Shown piece after piece: positions 26,462-34,667 of a stretch of 64,000 bases of DNA (position 1 is the stretch's first letter; every line of letters starts with the position of its first letter). Under the pieces are notes generated by a model that was given only the letters and a program-made list of their open reading frames with translations, was not told the origin of the DNA and did no database searches. This DNA comes from Paenibacillus tritici (lineage in GTDB: Bacteria; Bacillota; Bacilli; Paenibacillales; Paenibacillaceae), in assembly GCF_013204885.1 (NCBI RefSeq), contig NZ_JABMKX010000002.1, forward strand, positions 248,001 through 312,000, written 5' to 3'. The translations under genes were made by a program, and so were the position numbers.

Positions 26462-26923
26462 CTAGACATTCTCCTGCAAAATTCTCAAAAGTTTTGTCAG
26501 TTTATGTTGAAAAAAAGTTTTTTCCTCTGCGGTAATCGCTTTTGGCCCCTTGGAATAGTGGCCCCGTCTGCGTTCTACCGCGCGGGCATGTCTGCCCTCC
26601 AGCATAAAATCCATTTTGGAATCCTCATATTCCTGTCCACGGTTCGAGAGCACCTTGCAGCGTTTGCCCAGCGCCAGCGCCGCGAGTCCATAATCCTGCG
26701 TAATTACGACATCTCCTGCAGCAATATGGTTGGCGATATACAAATCGGCACTGTCAGCCCCGCGGTCCACCTGGACCACCGTAACGCCTTCTTCGGCTCT
26801 CAGCACATGATCGTAGGAGGAAACCATCAGCACCGGAAGGCCAAAGCTGCGGGCCACGGCAATAATCTCCGTCTTGACCGGACAAGCATCCCCATCAACG
26901 ACAATCTTTCTGGACTGGGACAT
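26462..26923 (-). CDS. yqxD: YqxD/YaiI family (DUF188) protein
   Basis: A 153-residue protein of the YaiI/YqxD family, which has a PIN-like nuclease fold. Typical motifs are KIVVDGDACPVKTEI at the N terminus, VDRGADSADLYIANHIAAGDVVITQDYGLAALAL in the middle and LSNRGQEY. Function unproven. It precedes dnaG as in B. subtilis (yqxD-dnaG-sigA). The ATG at 26923 with GGTGAGG nine bases upstream is preferred over an upstream GTG. Confidence 0.9.
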   Translation of the reverse strand: MSQSRKIVVDGDACPVKTEIIAVARSFGLPVLMVSSYDHVLRAEEGVTVVQVDRGADSADLYIANHIAAGDVVITQDYGLAALALGKRCKVLSNRGQEYEDSKMDFMLEGRHARAVERRRGHYSKGPKAITAEEKTFFQHKLTKLLRILQENV

Positions 26924-27000
26924 TACCACAAGCCTCACCAAATTCCCGTGTAATATATATTACGCTCCGTGCCCGGCAAAATCCTTCTTTCGTAAAGCAT

Positions 27001-27050
27001 AAATACGGAACGAATGTCAACTTACGCATTGGCACCGTTCCGTATATTTA
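27001..27050 (-). terminator. Terminator of glyS
   Basis: ATACGGAACG pairs with CGTTCCGTAT, with an inner AATG(CG)/CATT pairing. The minus-strand side ends ATTTATGC, a weak T-tract, about 60 bases beyond the glyS stop codon. Confidence 0.55.
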
Positions 27051-27109
27051 TACCCTAAACCCTCGATCTATACCATAAAATCACAAACATTACTTAAAAC
27101 AGCCCGTGA

Positions 27110-29191
27110 TTACCACACCAGCTTGCTGAAATCGGCAAACAATCTGGAATCCGCATGAATGCCTGACAAGAGCGCCAGACGGTTAACGCGAACCGCCTCG
27201 TCTTCAGCCATAACCATAACCGAATCGAAGAATCCGGTAACGGCATCCTTCAGGCCCGACAGAATCTGCAGCGCTTCAGCAGCATGTCTGACTTCCAGTG
27301 CTGCGCGGTAAGGCTCATGAATACTCTGCCAAGTATCGTACAGCTTCTGCTCCGCCTCTTCCTTAAGCAGTGAAGGTTCGATCACTGCACCTTCCGGGGC
27401 TTTGGCGGCCAGATTGCTGACACGGGTCAGTGAATCCACAGTGATTTTGAAATCTGCCACATCTGTCACCGCATTCATCAAGGCCAGGCTTCTGCTTACT
27501 ACATCAACGATATCATCGAACCCTGCGGCTAGTGCTGCATCCACAACGTCATAGCGGACATTGTTGTCAGACAGCAGCCGTTTGACGCGCAGGCCGAAGA
27601 ACTCGTACAGGTTAATACGCAGTTCAGGGGTGAAATGTTTCTCTGACCGTAAACTTTCATGAACTTCCAGCGCCGCGGCAAAAATCTCCTCCAGGCTGAT
27701 ATTAAGCTGATGCTCCAGCACGATCTGTACAATGCCTGCCGCCTGACGGCGCAGCGCATAGGGGTCCTGGGAACCGGTCGGGATGATTCCAATGGAGAAG
27801 CAGCCAACAATCGTATCGACTTTGTCGGCAAGACTGACTACAAGGCCTGCCTGTGTAGAAGGAACAGCATCTCCGGCGAATCGCGGCTGATAGTGCTCGA
27901 AGACCGCTTTCGACACCTGCTCAGGCTCACCGGCCTTGCGGGCATAATCCTCACCCATCGTGCCTTGAAGCTCAGGGAATTCACCCACCATTTGGGTAAC
28001 CAGATCGAATTTGCAAATATCCGCAGTCCGGCTGACTTCAGCAGCAGCTCCTGCCGGCAGCCCAAGCTTCACAGCAAGACGGTCTGCAATCGCGCGGATA
28101 CGGCGCACTTTGTCACCGACACTGCCCAGCTCTTCATGATAGACGATATTCTCCAGCTTGGCCAGCGCATCGTTAATCTGCAGCTTCTGATCTTCTTCAT
28201 AAAAGAACTTGGCGTCCGACAACCGGGCGCGCAGCACCTTCTCGTTGCCTTTGGCGATAACATCCAGCGAGACGGCATTGCCGTTACGCACGGTTACGAA
28301 GAATGGCAGCAGCTTGCCGTCTGCTCCAAAAACAGGGAAGTAACGCTGATGCTCACGCATGGAGGTAATCAGCACATCCTGCGGAATATTGAGGAAGGCA
28401 GGGTCGAAGGTACCGAACAAGACGGTCGGTGTCTCTACCAGGAACAGCACTTCTTCCAGCAGATCCTCCTTGATGGCAATCTTCCAGCTTTTCTCTTCCG
28501 CAAGCTTATGAATTCCGCTTAGAATCAGCTCTTCGCGTTCCTTCACATCTACCAGCACATGCTGGCTGCGCAGAGCTTCCACGTATAGGGCAGGTTCAGC
28601 AATCACCGCTTCTTCTCCGAGGAACCGGTGGCCGCGGCTCACATTGCCGGCTTTGACTCCGGTAATCGTAAGGTCAATAATCTCCTGACCGAAAAGAGCA
28701 ACCATCCAGCGGATCGGACGGACAAATTTGAAATCATAAGCACCCCAGCGCATATTTTTCGGGAAAGTCATGGCACTTACAATGCCTGACAGGCCTTCCG
28801 AGAGCAATGAGGCTGTTTCGATACCGGTGCTGCTCTTGGTCACATAGATATATTCGACGCCAGCTAGCTCCTTGAACGTGAACTGCTCCGGTGTGGCGCC
28901 CTGGCTGCGGGCAAAGCCCAGTGCAGCCTTACTCCATTCGCCGCTGGCATCCAGGGCGATTTTGCGTGACGGACCTTTGACTTCTTCACTTACGTCCTCC
29001 TGGCGCTCCGCAGCATCCTTCACCAGTACGGCCAGACGGCGCGGTGTCGCATAGGCTGTAACGCCACTATGGCTGATCCGCGAGGCTTCCAGCCACTTCA
29101 CGGTCCGGTCCTTCAATTGTTCCATAGCCGCGCGGATAAAGCGTGCAGGGATTTCCTCCAGACCGATCTCGAACAGAATATCCTTAGACAA
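27110..29191 (-). CDS. glyS: Glycyl-tRNA synthetase beta subunit
   Basis: A 693-residue subunit of the alpha2-beta2 bacterial glycyl-tRNA synthetase, responsible for tRNA recognition. It begins [19 protein letters not shown], the standard family N terminus, and contains [19 protein letters not shown], the HD-like core ([19 protein letters not shown]) and the anticodon-binding C-terminal region. The start is a TTG at 29191, six bases after GAGGGTG and overlapping the glyQ stop by 8 bp; the GTG at 29200 has no spacing from the site. Co-transcribed with glyQ under T-box control. Confidence 0.96.
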   Translation of the reverse strand: MSKDILFEIGLEEIPARFIRAAMEQLKDRTVKWLEASRISHSGVTAYATPRRLAVLVKDAAERQEDVSEEVKGPSRKIALDASGEWSKAALGFARSQGATPEQFTFKELAGVEYIYVTKSSTGIETASLLSEGLSGIVSAMTFPKNMRWGAYDFKFVRPIRWMVALFGQEIIDLTITGVKAGNVSRGHRFLGEEAVIAEPALYVEALRSQHVLVDVKEREELILSGIHKLAEEKSWKIAIKEDLLEEVLFLVETPTVLFGTFDPAFLNIPQDVLITSMREHQRYFPVFGADGKLLPFFVTVRNGNAVSLDVIAKGNEKVLRARLSDAKFFYEEDQKLQINDALAKLENIVYHEELGSVGDKVRRIRAIADRLAVKLGLPAGAAAEVSRTADICKFDLVTQMVGEFPELQGTMGEDYARKAGEPEQVSKAVFEHYQPRFAGDAVPSTQAGLVVSLADKVDTIVGCFSIGIIPTGSQDPYALRRQAAGIVQIVLEHQLNISLEEIFAAALEVHESLRSEKHFTPELRINLYEFFGLRVKRLLSDNNVRYDVVDAALAAGFDDIVDVVSRSLALMNAVTDVADFKITVDSLTRVSNLAAKAPEGAVIEPSLLKEEAEQKLYDTWQSIHEPYRAALEVRHAAEALQILSGLKDAVTGFFDSVMVMAEDEAVRVNRLALLSGIHADSRLFADFSKLVW

Positions 29192-30071
29192 GGTCAGCAC
29201 CCTCTTTCTTCAGCAGCGGGAAGCCCAGCTTCTCGCGTTCCTCCAGATATGTTGCCGCTACGGTGCGGGCAAGATTACGTACTCTTGTAATGAAACCTGT
29301 ACGTTCGGTTACACTGATTGCTCCGCGCGCATCCAGCAGGTTGAAGGTGTGCGAGCATTTCAGCACATAATCGTAGGCCGGGAAGACAAGGTGATTCTCC
29401 ATCGCTCTACGGGCTTCCTCTTCGTAGGTGTTGAACAGGCTGAACAGCATTTTGACATCTGAGACTTCAAAGGTATACGTGGAATGCTCGACTTCCGGCT
29501 GATGGAACACATCCCCGTAAGTCATGCCGTCCACCCATTCCAGGTCGAAGACATTTTCTTTATCCTGAATGTAGGAGGCGAGACGCTCCATACCGTAGGT
29601 AATCTCCACCGCTACCGGACTTGCTTCAATTCCGCCTACCTGCTGGAAGTAAGTGAATTGGGTGATTTCCATCCCGTCCAGCCAGACTTCCCAGCCGAGA
29701 CCCGCACAGCCCAGGGACGGATTCTCCCAGTTGTCCTCGACAAACCGCACATCATGCAGCAGGGGATCTACGCCCAGTGCCTTCAAGCTGTCCAGGTACA
29801 GCTCCTGAATATTATCGGGTGATGGCTTGATGATGACCTGGAACTGGTGATGCTGGTACAGACGGTTCGGGTTCTCTCCATACCGGCCGTCGGACGGACG
29901 GCGTGAAGGCTCAACATAAGCAACCTTCCACGGCTCCGGACCCAGGGAACGCAAAAAAGTCATAGGATTCATCGTGCCCGCCCCTTTTTCCGTATCATAC
30001 GGCTGGACGAGAATACAATTCTGGGCTGCCCAGAACTGCTGCAGGGTGAGAATCATCTGCTGAAAGTTCAT
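29184..30071 (-). CDS. glyQ: Glycyl-tRNA synthetase alpha subunit
   Basis: A 295-residue class II synthetase subunit that forms glycyl-adenylate. Motifs are [19 protein letters not shown] and [23 protein letters not shown] (motif 2), with [11 protein letters not shown] as motif 3. Family length is about 295-300. It is the first gene of the glyQ-glyS operon behind the T-box leader. Confidence 0.97.
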   Translation of the reverse strand: MNFQQMILTLQQFWAAQNCILVQPYDTEKGAGTMNPMTFLRSLGPEPWKVAYVEPSRRPSDGRYGENPNRLYQHHQFQVIIKPSPDNIQELYLDSLKALGVDPLLHDVRFVEDNWENPSLGCAGLGWEVWLDGMEITQFTYFQQVGGIEASPVAVEITYGMERLASYIQDKENVFDLEWVDGMTYGDVFHQPEVEHSTYTFEVSDVKMLFSLFNTYEEEARRAMENHLVFPAYDYVLKCSHTFNLLDARGAISVTERTGFITRVRNLARTVAATYLEEREKLGFPLLKKEGADLV

Positions 30072-30210
30072 AACTACCGGCTCCTTCGCTTTACAAGTGT
30101 GTACTGCCTCTTGCTTGTGACTGTCTCTTGCTGCTGCGCGATGGAGGCGGCACTAGCTTCTATATTCTGCGGCGGACGATGGGAGAGTTCTCTCCAGTCC
30201 CTGCCACATG

Positions 30211-30489
30211 CAAAAAAGCTCCCGCCCCCATGCCTGATGAACAGACATAGGGACGAGAGCTATAAGTTCTTCTCCCGCGGTTCCACCCTACTTGATTACG
30301 CTTCGCGCGAAATCCACTTTTCATGCTGCCGCTTCCGTACTCCCGGGCGCCCTGTTCATGAACGTTGTCCCGCCAGGCTTCCACTCTCCCCGGCTCGCTG
30401 AAGCGACAATTCAGTTCACTACTTTCCCGATCAATGCACTCTCTCCATAATCTGGAGCAGACACGGCAAATTATTCATTCAATGAAACT
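30211..30489 (-). promoter_or_regulatory. T-box riboswitch (tRNA-Gly) controlling glyQS
   Basis: The leader senses uncharged tRNA and allows read-through when glycine is short. The T-box core AGGGTGGAACCGCG is at 30276-30289. Stem I has AGCGAGCCGGGG and GTGGAAGCC in its distal loop region. A GGC triplet at 30349-30351, in the unpaired stretch following GTTCAT on the 3' side of Stem I, is the likely specifier codon for glycine. The terminator hairpin (AGCTCTCGTCCC with GGGGGCGGGAGCT, then six T) is at 30211-30262. The specifier choice is by my own folding. Confidence 0.94.
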
Positions 30490-30495
30490 GAACTT

Positions 30496-30524
30496 ATAGT
30501 AACGGATAATTCGTGTTTCGTCAA
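30496..30524 (-). promoter_or_regulatory. Promoter of the glyQS T-box leader
   Basis: TTGACG, a 17-base spacer and TACTAT on the minus strand. The -35 box overlaps the last bases and stop codon of recO, which is immediately upstream. Confidence 0.65.
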
Positions 30525-31276
30525 ATATTGTATTTGTCGAGCTGGTCCAGGAAGCTCTGTGACTTCAGTCTGAGCCCCAGCTGCATATCCATAAATCCGC
30601 GCATCACGGTCTTGAGCTCGGTGCGGGTCTCCGGCTTCACATCCACATTGCCGAGCCGGGTCAGATCAAGTGCGGCGAATACCCGCAGCAGCTTCAGGGC
30701 CCGCGGGGAAATCTCCATCGCCGCAGGATCATTATGACGGCAGCTTCGGCATAAAACGCCGCCAAGGCGGGGGCTGATTCTCAGCTCTTCCTCCGGCTTG
30801 TCCTTGTCACAGACGATACAGGTATCAAGCTGCGGGCCGTAGCCTGCAGCCTGCAATACCTTCATTTCGAATACATTGATGATGATGCCAGGCTCTTTGT
30901 CTTCTTCAAGTGCATTCAGGCAGGCGCTTAATTGACGGAACCAGAAGCTGCCCGTCTCTTCATCATGCAGCACCCGGTCGAGCAGCTCGCAGGCATAAGA
31001 TGCGTATGCCGCTTTGACAAGATCCTCGCGCAGCGGGTGATGGGACTTCGTGATCTCTCCGGCATTCAGTGTTCCCAGTCCGCCGTTGTTGCGGAAGAAC
31101 ACAAATTCTCCTGTTGTGAACAGCTGGATCAGGGCAGCATGGCGGCTTTTGACCTTCTTGGCGCCCCGTACCAGAACCCCTACTTTACCGGCGTTCTCGG
31201 TGCAAAGCGTAATAATGGCGTTCCCTTCGCCGTAGTCCATGCTGCGGATGACGATCCCTTCCACCCTGTATAGCAT
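30521..31276 (-). CDS. recO: DNA repair protein RecO
   Basis: A 251-residue recombination mediator that helps load RecA and anneal strands. An OB fold at the N terminus (LYRVEGIVIRSMDYGEGNAIITLCTE) is followed by the helical domain and a zinc-binding cysteine set (CIVCDKDKPEE, then VLCRSCRHND). Family length about 255. The ATG at 31276 follows GAAGAGG. It is the last gene of the era-yqzL-recO run. Confidence 0.95.
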   Translation of the reverse strand: MLYRVEGIVIRSMDYGEGNAIITLCTENAGKVGVLVRGAKKVKSRHAALIQLFTTGEFVFFRNNGGLGTLNAGEITKSHHPLREDLVKAAYASYACELLDRVLHDEETGSFWFRQLSACLNALEEDKEPGIIINVFEMKVLQAAGYGPQLDTCIVCDKDKPEEELRISPRLGGVLCRSCRHNDPAAMEISPRALKLLRVFAALDLTRLGNVDVKPETRTELKTVMRGFMDMQLGLRLKSQSFLDQLDKYNI

Positions 31277-31312
31277 GCCTCTTCCCCCAACCACTCGGCA
31301 AGCAACCAGTTC

Positions 31313-31456
31313 TTATTGTGCTTCTTCATTGATATCCATCTCTTCCTCCGCCGGCAGCGGACCGCTGCCCTCCGGCGAATCCCCAGCTTCCCTGTACAGC
31401 AAATACGCATCGAGATCTCCAGTCATTGCAAAATACTTCCACGAAAAATTCCGCAT
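31313..31456 (-). CDS. yqzL: YqzL family small protein
   Basis: A 47-residue protein, MRNFSWKYFAMTGDLDAYLL followed by YREAG and an acidic tail, encoded between era and recO exactly where B. subtilis has yqzL. AAAGGA lies nine bases before the ATG. The start FSWKYFAMTGDLDAYLLYRE is the recognisable family signature. Function unknown. It is short enough to be missed by automated gene callers. Confidence 0.85.
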   Translation of the reverse strand: MRNFSWKYFAMTGDLDAYLLYREAGDSPEGSGPLPAEEEMDINEEAQ

Positions 31457-31563
31457 TCGTATTCATCCTTTCTTCGGAAACACGATGTTCCTTCAGAAGT
31501 AGGATGTGCGAAGCTGGGGGATCTATCCTTGCAATTCCTGCCAAGGCTGCTGGAGGAGGGTAA

Positions 31564-32454
31564 TCAATCTTTGTGGAAGCCCAAATCCCGCAGTACGCGG
31601 TCCTGGTTGCGCCAGTCTTTTTTCACCTTCACCCATAATTCCAGGAAAATCTTCGAGCCCAGCAGGTTCTCAATATCTGTCCGCGCACGGCGTCCGACTT
31701 CTTTCAGCAGAGCCCCCTGCTTGCCGATAATGATCCCCTTCTGGGAATCCCGCTCCACAAAAATAACTGCCGAAATATGCACAACCCCGTTAGGCTCAAC
31801 ACTCATGTCCTCAATCGCCACCGCAATGGAATGCGGGACCTCTTCGCGGGTCAGATGCAGAATCTTCTCGCGGATCAGCTCCGCACAGACGAACTGCTCG
31901 GGGTGATCGGTAATCTGGTCGTCAGGATAATACTGCGGGCCTTCCGGCAGATATTTCTGCACCTGCTCCAGCAGCGTGTTGACATTATTACCCATCTTGG
32001 CAGAGATCGGTACGATTTCGGCGAACTCATGCAGCTTGTTGTATTCCGTAATCATCGGCAGCAGCGCTTCCGGCTCAATCTTATCAATTTTGTTCATGAC
32101 CAGAATAACCGGTGTCTTAATCGCGCCCAGCTGTTCCGCGATAAAGCGGTCGCCGCCGCCCATACCCTCTGAGGCATCCACGAGGAACAATACCGCTTCC
32201 ACTTCATGCAGAGTGCTCATCGCCGTCTGATTCATGTAATCGCCCAGCTTGGATTGTCTTTTATGAATACCCGGTGTATCCAGGAATACGATCTGTGAGT
32301 TATTTGCCGTATATACCCCGTGAATTTTGTTGCGGGTGGTCTGCGGCTTGTCCGACATAATGGCGATCTTCTGGCCGATCACCTGATTCATTAACGTTGA
32401 TTTGCCTACGTTCGGTCTGCCGATAATGGCGACAAACCCTGATTTGAATTTCAT
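31564..32454 (-). CDS. era: GTPase Era
   Basis: A 296-residue GTPase that binds 16S rRNA near its 3' end during 30S assembly. G1 is [16 protein letters not shown] (residues 9-24), G3 is [13 protein letters not shown], and G4 is VMNKIDKIE. The C-terminal KH domain includes [34 protein letters not shown] precedes the ATG at 32454. About 108 bases separate it from yqzL. Confidence 0.97.
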   Translation of the reverse strand: MKFKSGFVAIIGRPNVGKSTLMNQVIGQKIAIMSDKPQTTRNKIHGVYTANNSQIVFLDTPGIHKRQSKLGDYMNQTAMSTLHEVEAVLFLVDASEGMGGGDRFIAEQLGAIKTPVILVMNKIDKIEPEALLPMITEYNKLHEFAEIVPISAKMGNNVNTLLEQVQKYLPEGPQYYPDDQITDHPEQFVCAELIREKILHLTREEVPHSIAVAIEDMSVEPNGVVHISAVIFVERDSQKGIIIGKQGALLKEVGRRARTDIENLLGSKIFLELWVKVKKDWRNQDRVLRDLGFHKD

Positions 32455-32523
32455 ATAATCTTCCTTCCTATTTGTCTAACAACTTGGTCAAAAGCGTCAA
32501 AAGAGTTCGATCAAAAGAGTTCG

Positions 32524-32552
32524 ATCCCCCTAAATCCCCCTTCGCCAAGGGG
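32524..32552. repeat. CCCCCTAAATCCCCCTT-type hairpin repeat
   Basis: CCCCCTAAAT followed by CCCCCTT-CGCC-AAGGGGG. This mirrored motif is a widespread extragenic repeat in many bacteria and may end transcripts. Only one copy is present here. Confidence 0.5.
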
Positions 32553-32643
32553 GACCCCAAGGGCCCCGGCCCTCTGGACACCCGGAACTGGCGTGGGCGC
32601 AGCGCTTGGCACGGTAAGAGACTTGGGAAGCAGGATCGCTTTT

Positions 32644-32677
32644 CGTTCCCTGCAGGAACACACTTGACTGCGGCGCG
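32644..32677. repeat. 34-bp hairpin-containing direct repeat, copy 1
   Basis: Starts CGTTCCCTGCAGGAACAC, in which GTTCC-CTGCA-GGAAC is palindromic. It matches 32737-32770 at 30 of 34 positions, and similarity extends about 12 bases to the left. Confidence 0.7.
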
Positions 32678-32736
32678 GTTAATTGGCGGTGGCCAACGTT
32701 TGGCGTGAACAAGACGCTCTGGAGCATGAGCGCTTA

Positions 32737-32770
32737 CGTTCCCTGCGGGAACACGCTTCACTTCGGCGCG
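32737..32770. repeat. 34-bp hairpin-containing direct repeat, copy 2
   Basis: Starts CGTTCCCTGCGGGAACAC and ends CGGCGCG, 93 bp after copy 1, with four substitutions. Confidence 0.7.
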
Positions 32771-32840
32771 TGAAGAAGCTGGTTACTTGGATACCTAAAC
32801 ATCGAACTGCCTAGGTAACTATACACCTGATAACATTTTT

Positions 32841-33028
32841 TAGTTGTATTTTGTACACTTATTCTGCTCAAAATCAGAGGTTTTTGCAGTTTAGCTGTAA
32901 TTTGTACATCTATTTTCCTCAGCAAAGCCACTTTTGGCAATCCACCGCGAATTTAGTTGTACATTTTACACTTAAACCCTATTATAGCTAGCCTGACGGA
33001 AATATAGTTGTACCAAATACACTTAAAG
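32841..33028. repeat. Four spaced TGTA-N5-TACA palindromic elements
   Basis: Each element reads TAG(T/C)TGTA-N5-TACA(C/T)(T/C)TA. TAGTTGTA or TAGCTGTA begins at 32841, 32892, 32954 and 33005, giving intervals of 51, 62 and 51 bp. The arms are conserved while the five central bases and the spacers differ, which is how protein-binding sites or a degenerated repeat would look. Confidence 0.7.
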
Positions 33029-33096
33029 CCCGGGCTCATACGGTATGTACTTATGATCCTGCTACCGTACGGCAACCGTCTTTACAACCTTGCCGT

Positions 33097-33546
<450 letters not shown>

Positions 33547-33587
33547 TCACTTCATTGAATCTTCTTCGAAATAAAACTCGCCTCGTA

Positions 33588-33622
33588 AGCATCCGCTTAA
33601 GTTTTGTGAGCATCCGCTTAAG
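33588..33622. repeat. Short direct repeat between dgkA and cdd
   Basis: AGCATCCGCTTAAG occurs at 33588-33601 and 33609-33622, a 21-bp period, with a weaker AACATTCACCG continuation. Function not evident. Confidence 0.5.
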
Positions 33623-33657
33623 CACCGTAAACATTCACCGCATCGGTTATTCTTCGT

Positions 33658-33738
33658 ACAAAACCCGCTTTGTAAACATAACAAACTTAACCCGGTTTTG
33701 TCGTTCTAAGTAAAGATGACGGAACGCACAAAGCGGGT
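33658..33738 (-). terminator. Possible long-loop terminator after dgkA
   Basis: A perfect 11-bp inverted repeat (ACCCGCTTTGT with ACAAAGCGGGT) separated by 54 bases, followed on the minus strand by TTTTGT. The large loop makes its role uncertain. Confidence 0.4.
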
Positions 33739-33771
33739 CCGCCTCTTACATAAGCTGAAGTTGTAAACTGA

Positions 33772-34167
33772 TTATGACATAAGACTCGTGATCCAGTCCA
33801 TCACGGGATGATAAAAAACATAGATTCCGGCTATAACGGCAAACACCGCCGTAAGCAGGACGGCTCCTGCGGCGGTATCTTTGGCCTTCTTGGCCAAGGG
33901 GTGTATCTCCGGCGAGAGCAGGTCAATCGTTGCTTCAATCGCCGTGTTCAGCAGCTCGGCTGCAAGCACCAGTGTGATCGCCAGCAGCAGCAGCATCCAG
34001 CTTGACAGAGGGAGCCTGAATACAGCAGCGGCGGCCAGCACAAGAACAGCGAGGCCGCTGTGCACCTTCATATTCAGCTCCGACCGGAACGCCGCCGCAA
34101 TGCCATGAGCCGCAAACCGGAAGGAATGCCAGAATTTTTTGTGGCCAACCGCCGTATTCTTGACCAT
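33772..34167 (-). CDS. dgkA: Diacylglycerol kinase family protein (probably undecaprenol kinase)
   Basis: A 131-residue membrane enzyme of the prokaryotic diacylglycerol kinase family. Three membrane helices follow an amphipathic N terminus. The conserved ELLNTAIEATIDLL and KKAKDTAAGAVLL motifs hold the catalytic Glu and the metal-binding residues. In Gram-positive bacteria this family mostly phosphorylates undecaprenol to recycle the cell-wall lipid carrier. The ATG overlaps the ybeY stop (TAATG), indicating coupling. Confidence 0.92.
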   Translation of the reverse strand: MVKNTAVGHKKFWHSFRFAAHGIAAAFRSELNMKVHSGLAVLVLAAAAVFRLPLSSWMLLLLAITLVLAAELLNTAIEATIDLLSPEIHPLAKKAKDTAAGAVLLTAVFAVIAGIYVFYHPVMDWITSLMS

Positions 34168-34667
34168 TAGCGTGTCAACCCGACCTGAGCCAGCACCTTC
34201 TCCTGCTTGGACATCATCTCGGCCTCGGCTTCCGGCTCCTGATGGTCATAGCCCAGCAAATGCAGGAACCCGTGGACGAACAGGAAGCCCAGTTCCCGCT
34301 CCAGCGAATGGCCGTATTCCAGCGCCTGCTCTTGCGCACGGGTGACAGAGATGATGATATCCCCCAGCACGTAAGGAACCTCTTCCAGATCTTCATCTTC
34401 CTCTGCCTCAGCGTATATAATCTCCGGTTCGTCTTCCCCGGTCTCATTCATCGCGAAGGACAGCACATCCGTCGGACGGTCAATTCCCCGGTATTCCAGA
34501 TTCAGCTCATGAATACGTTCATTATTGACAAAGGTAAGATCCACTTCGCCCGTGTCAATCCCTTCGGCTTCACCCGCCTTCTGCAGAATTTTCTCCAGCA
34601 GCTCAATCAGATCGCCGTTAATTTCATATTCATCCTGTTCATTGTTCCAAACGACGCTCAGGCTCAT
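34167..34667 (-). CDS. ybeY: Endoribonuclease YbeY (rRNA maturation factor)
   Basis: A 166-residue zinc-dependent RNase needed for 16S rRNA 3' processing and ribosome quality control. The metal motif H-x3-H-x5-H is clear in FVHGFLHLLGYDH, and RPTDVLSFAM is the second family motif. An acidic insertion (EAEEDEDLEEV) follows that motif. The ATG at 34667 with AAGGGG is used, overlapping the end of pgpH by about 28 bp. Confidence 0.95.
   Translation of the reverse strand: MSLSVVWNNEQDEYEINGDLIELLEKILQKAGEAEGIDTGEVDLTFVNNERIHELNLEYRGIDRPTDVLSFAMNETGEDEPEIIYAEAEEDEDLEEVPYVLGDIIISVTRAQEQALEYGHSLERELGFLFVHGFLHLLGYDHQEPEAEAEMMSKQEKVLAQVGLTR

Larger units (their letters stand above)
32455..33096. other. 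Long intergenic region full of short repeats
   Basis: 642 bases between era and cdd with no credible gene. It contains, in order: a CCCCCTTCGCCAAGGGGG hairpin with a CCCCCTAAAT flank (32524-32552), two copies of a 34-bp hairpin unit (32644-32677 and 32737-32770), and four TGTA-N5-TACA elements (32841-33028). Short open frames here follow the repeats and are not likely coding. Confidence 0.7.

Noticed and set aside
32468..32761. 97-codon frame over the era-cdd intergenic repeats
   Set aside because: Its sequence is just the translation of the hairpin repeats (KRVPAGN twice, SPLAKGDLGG), a common false gene.
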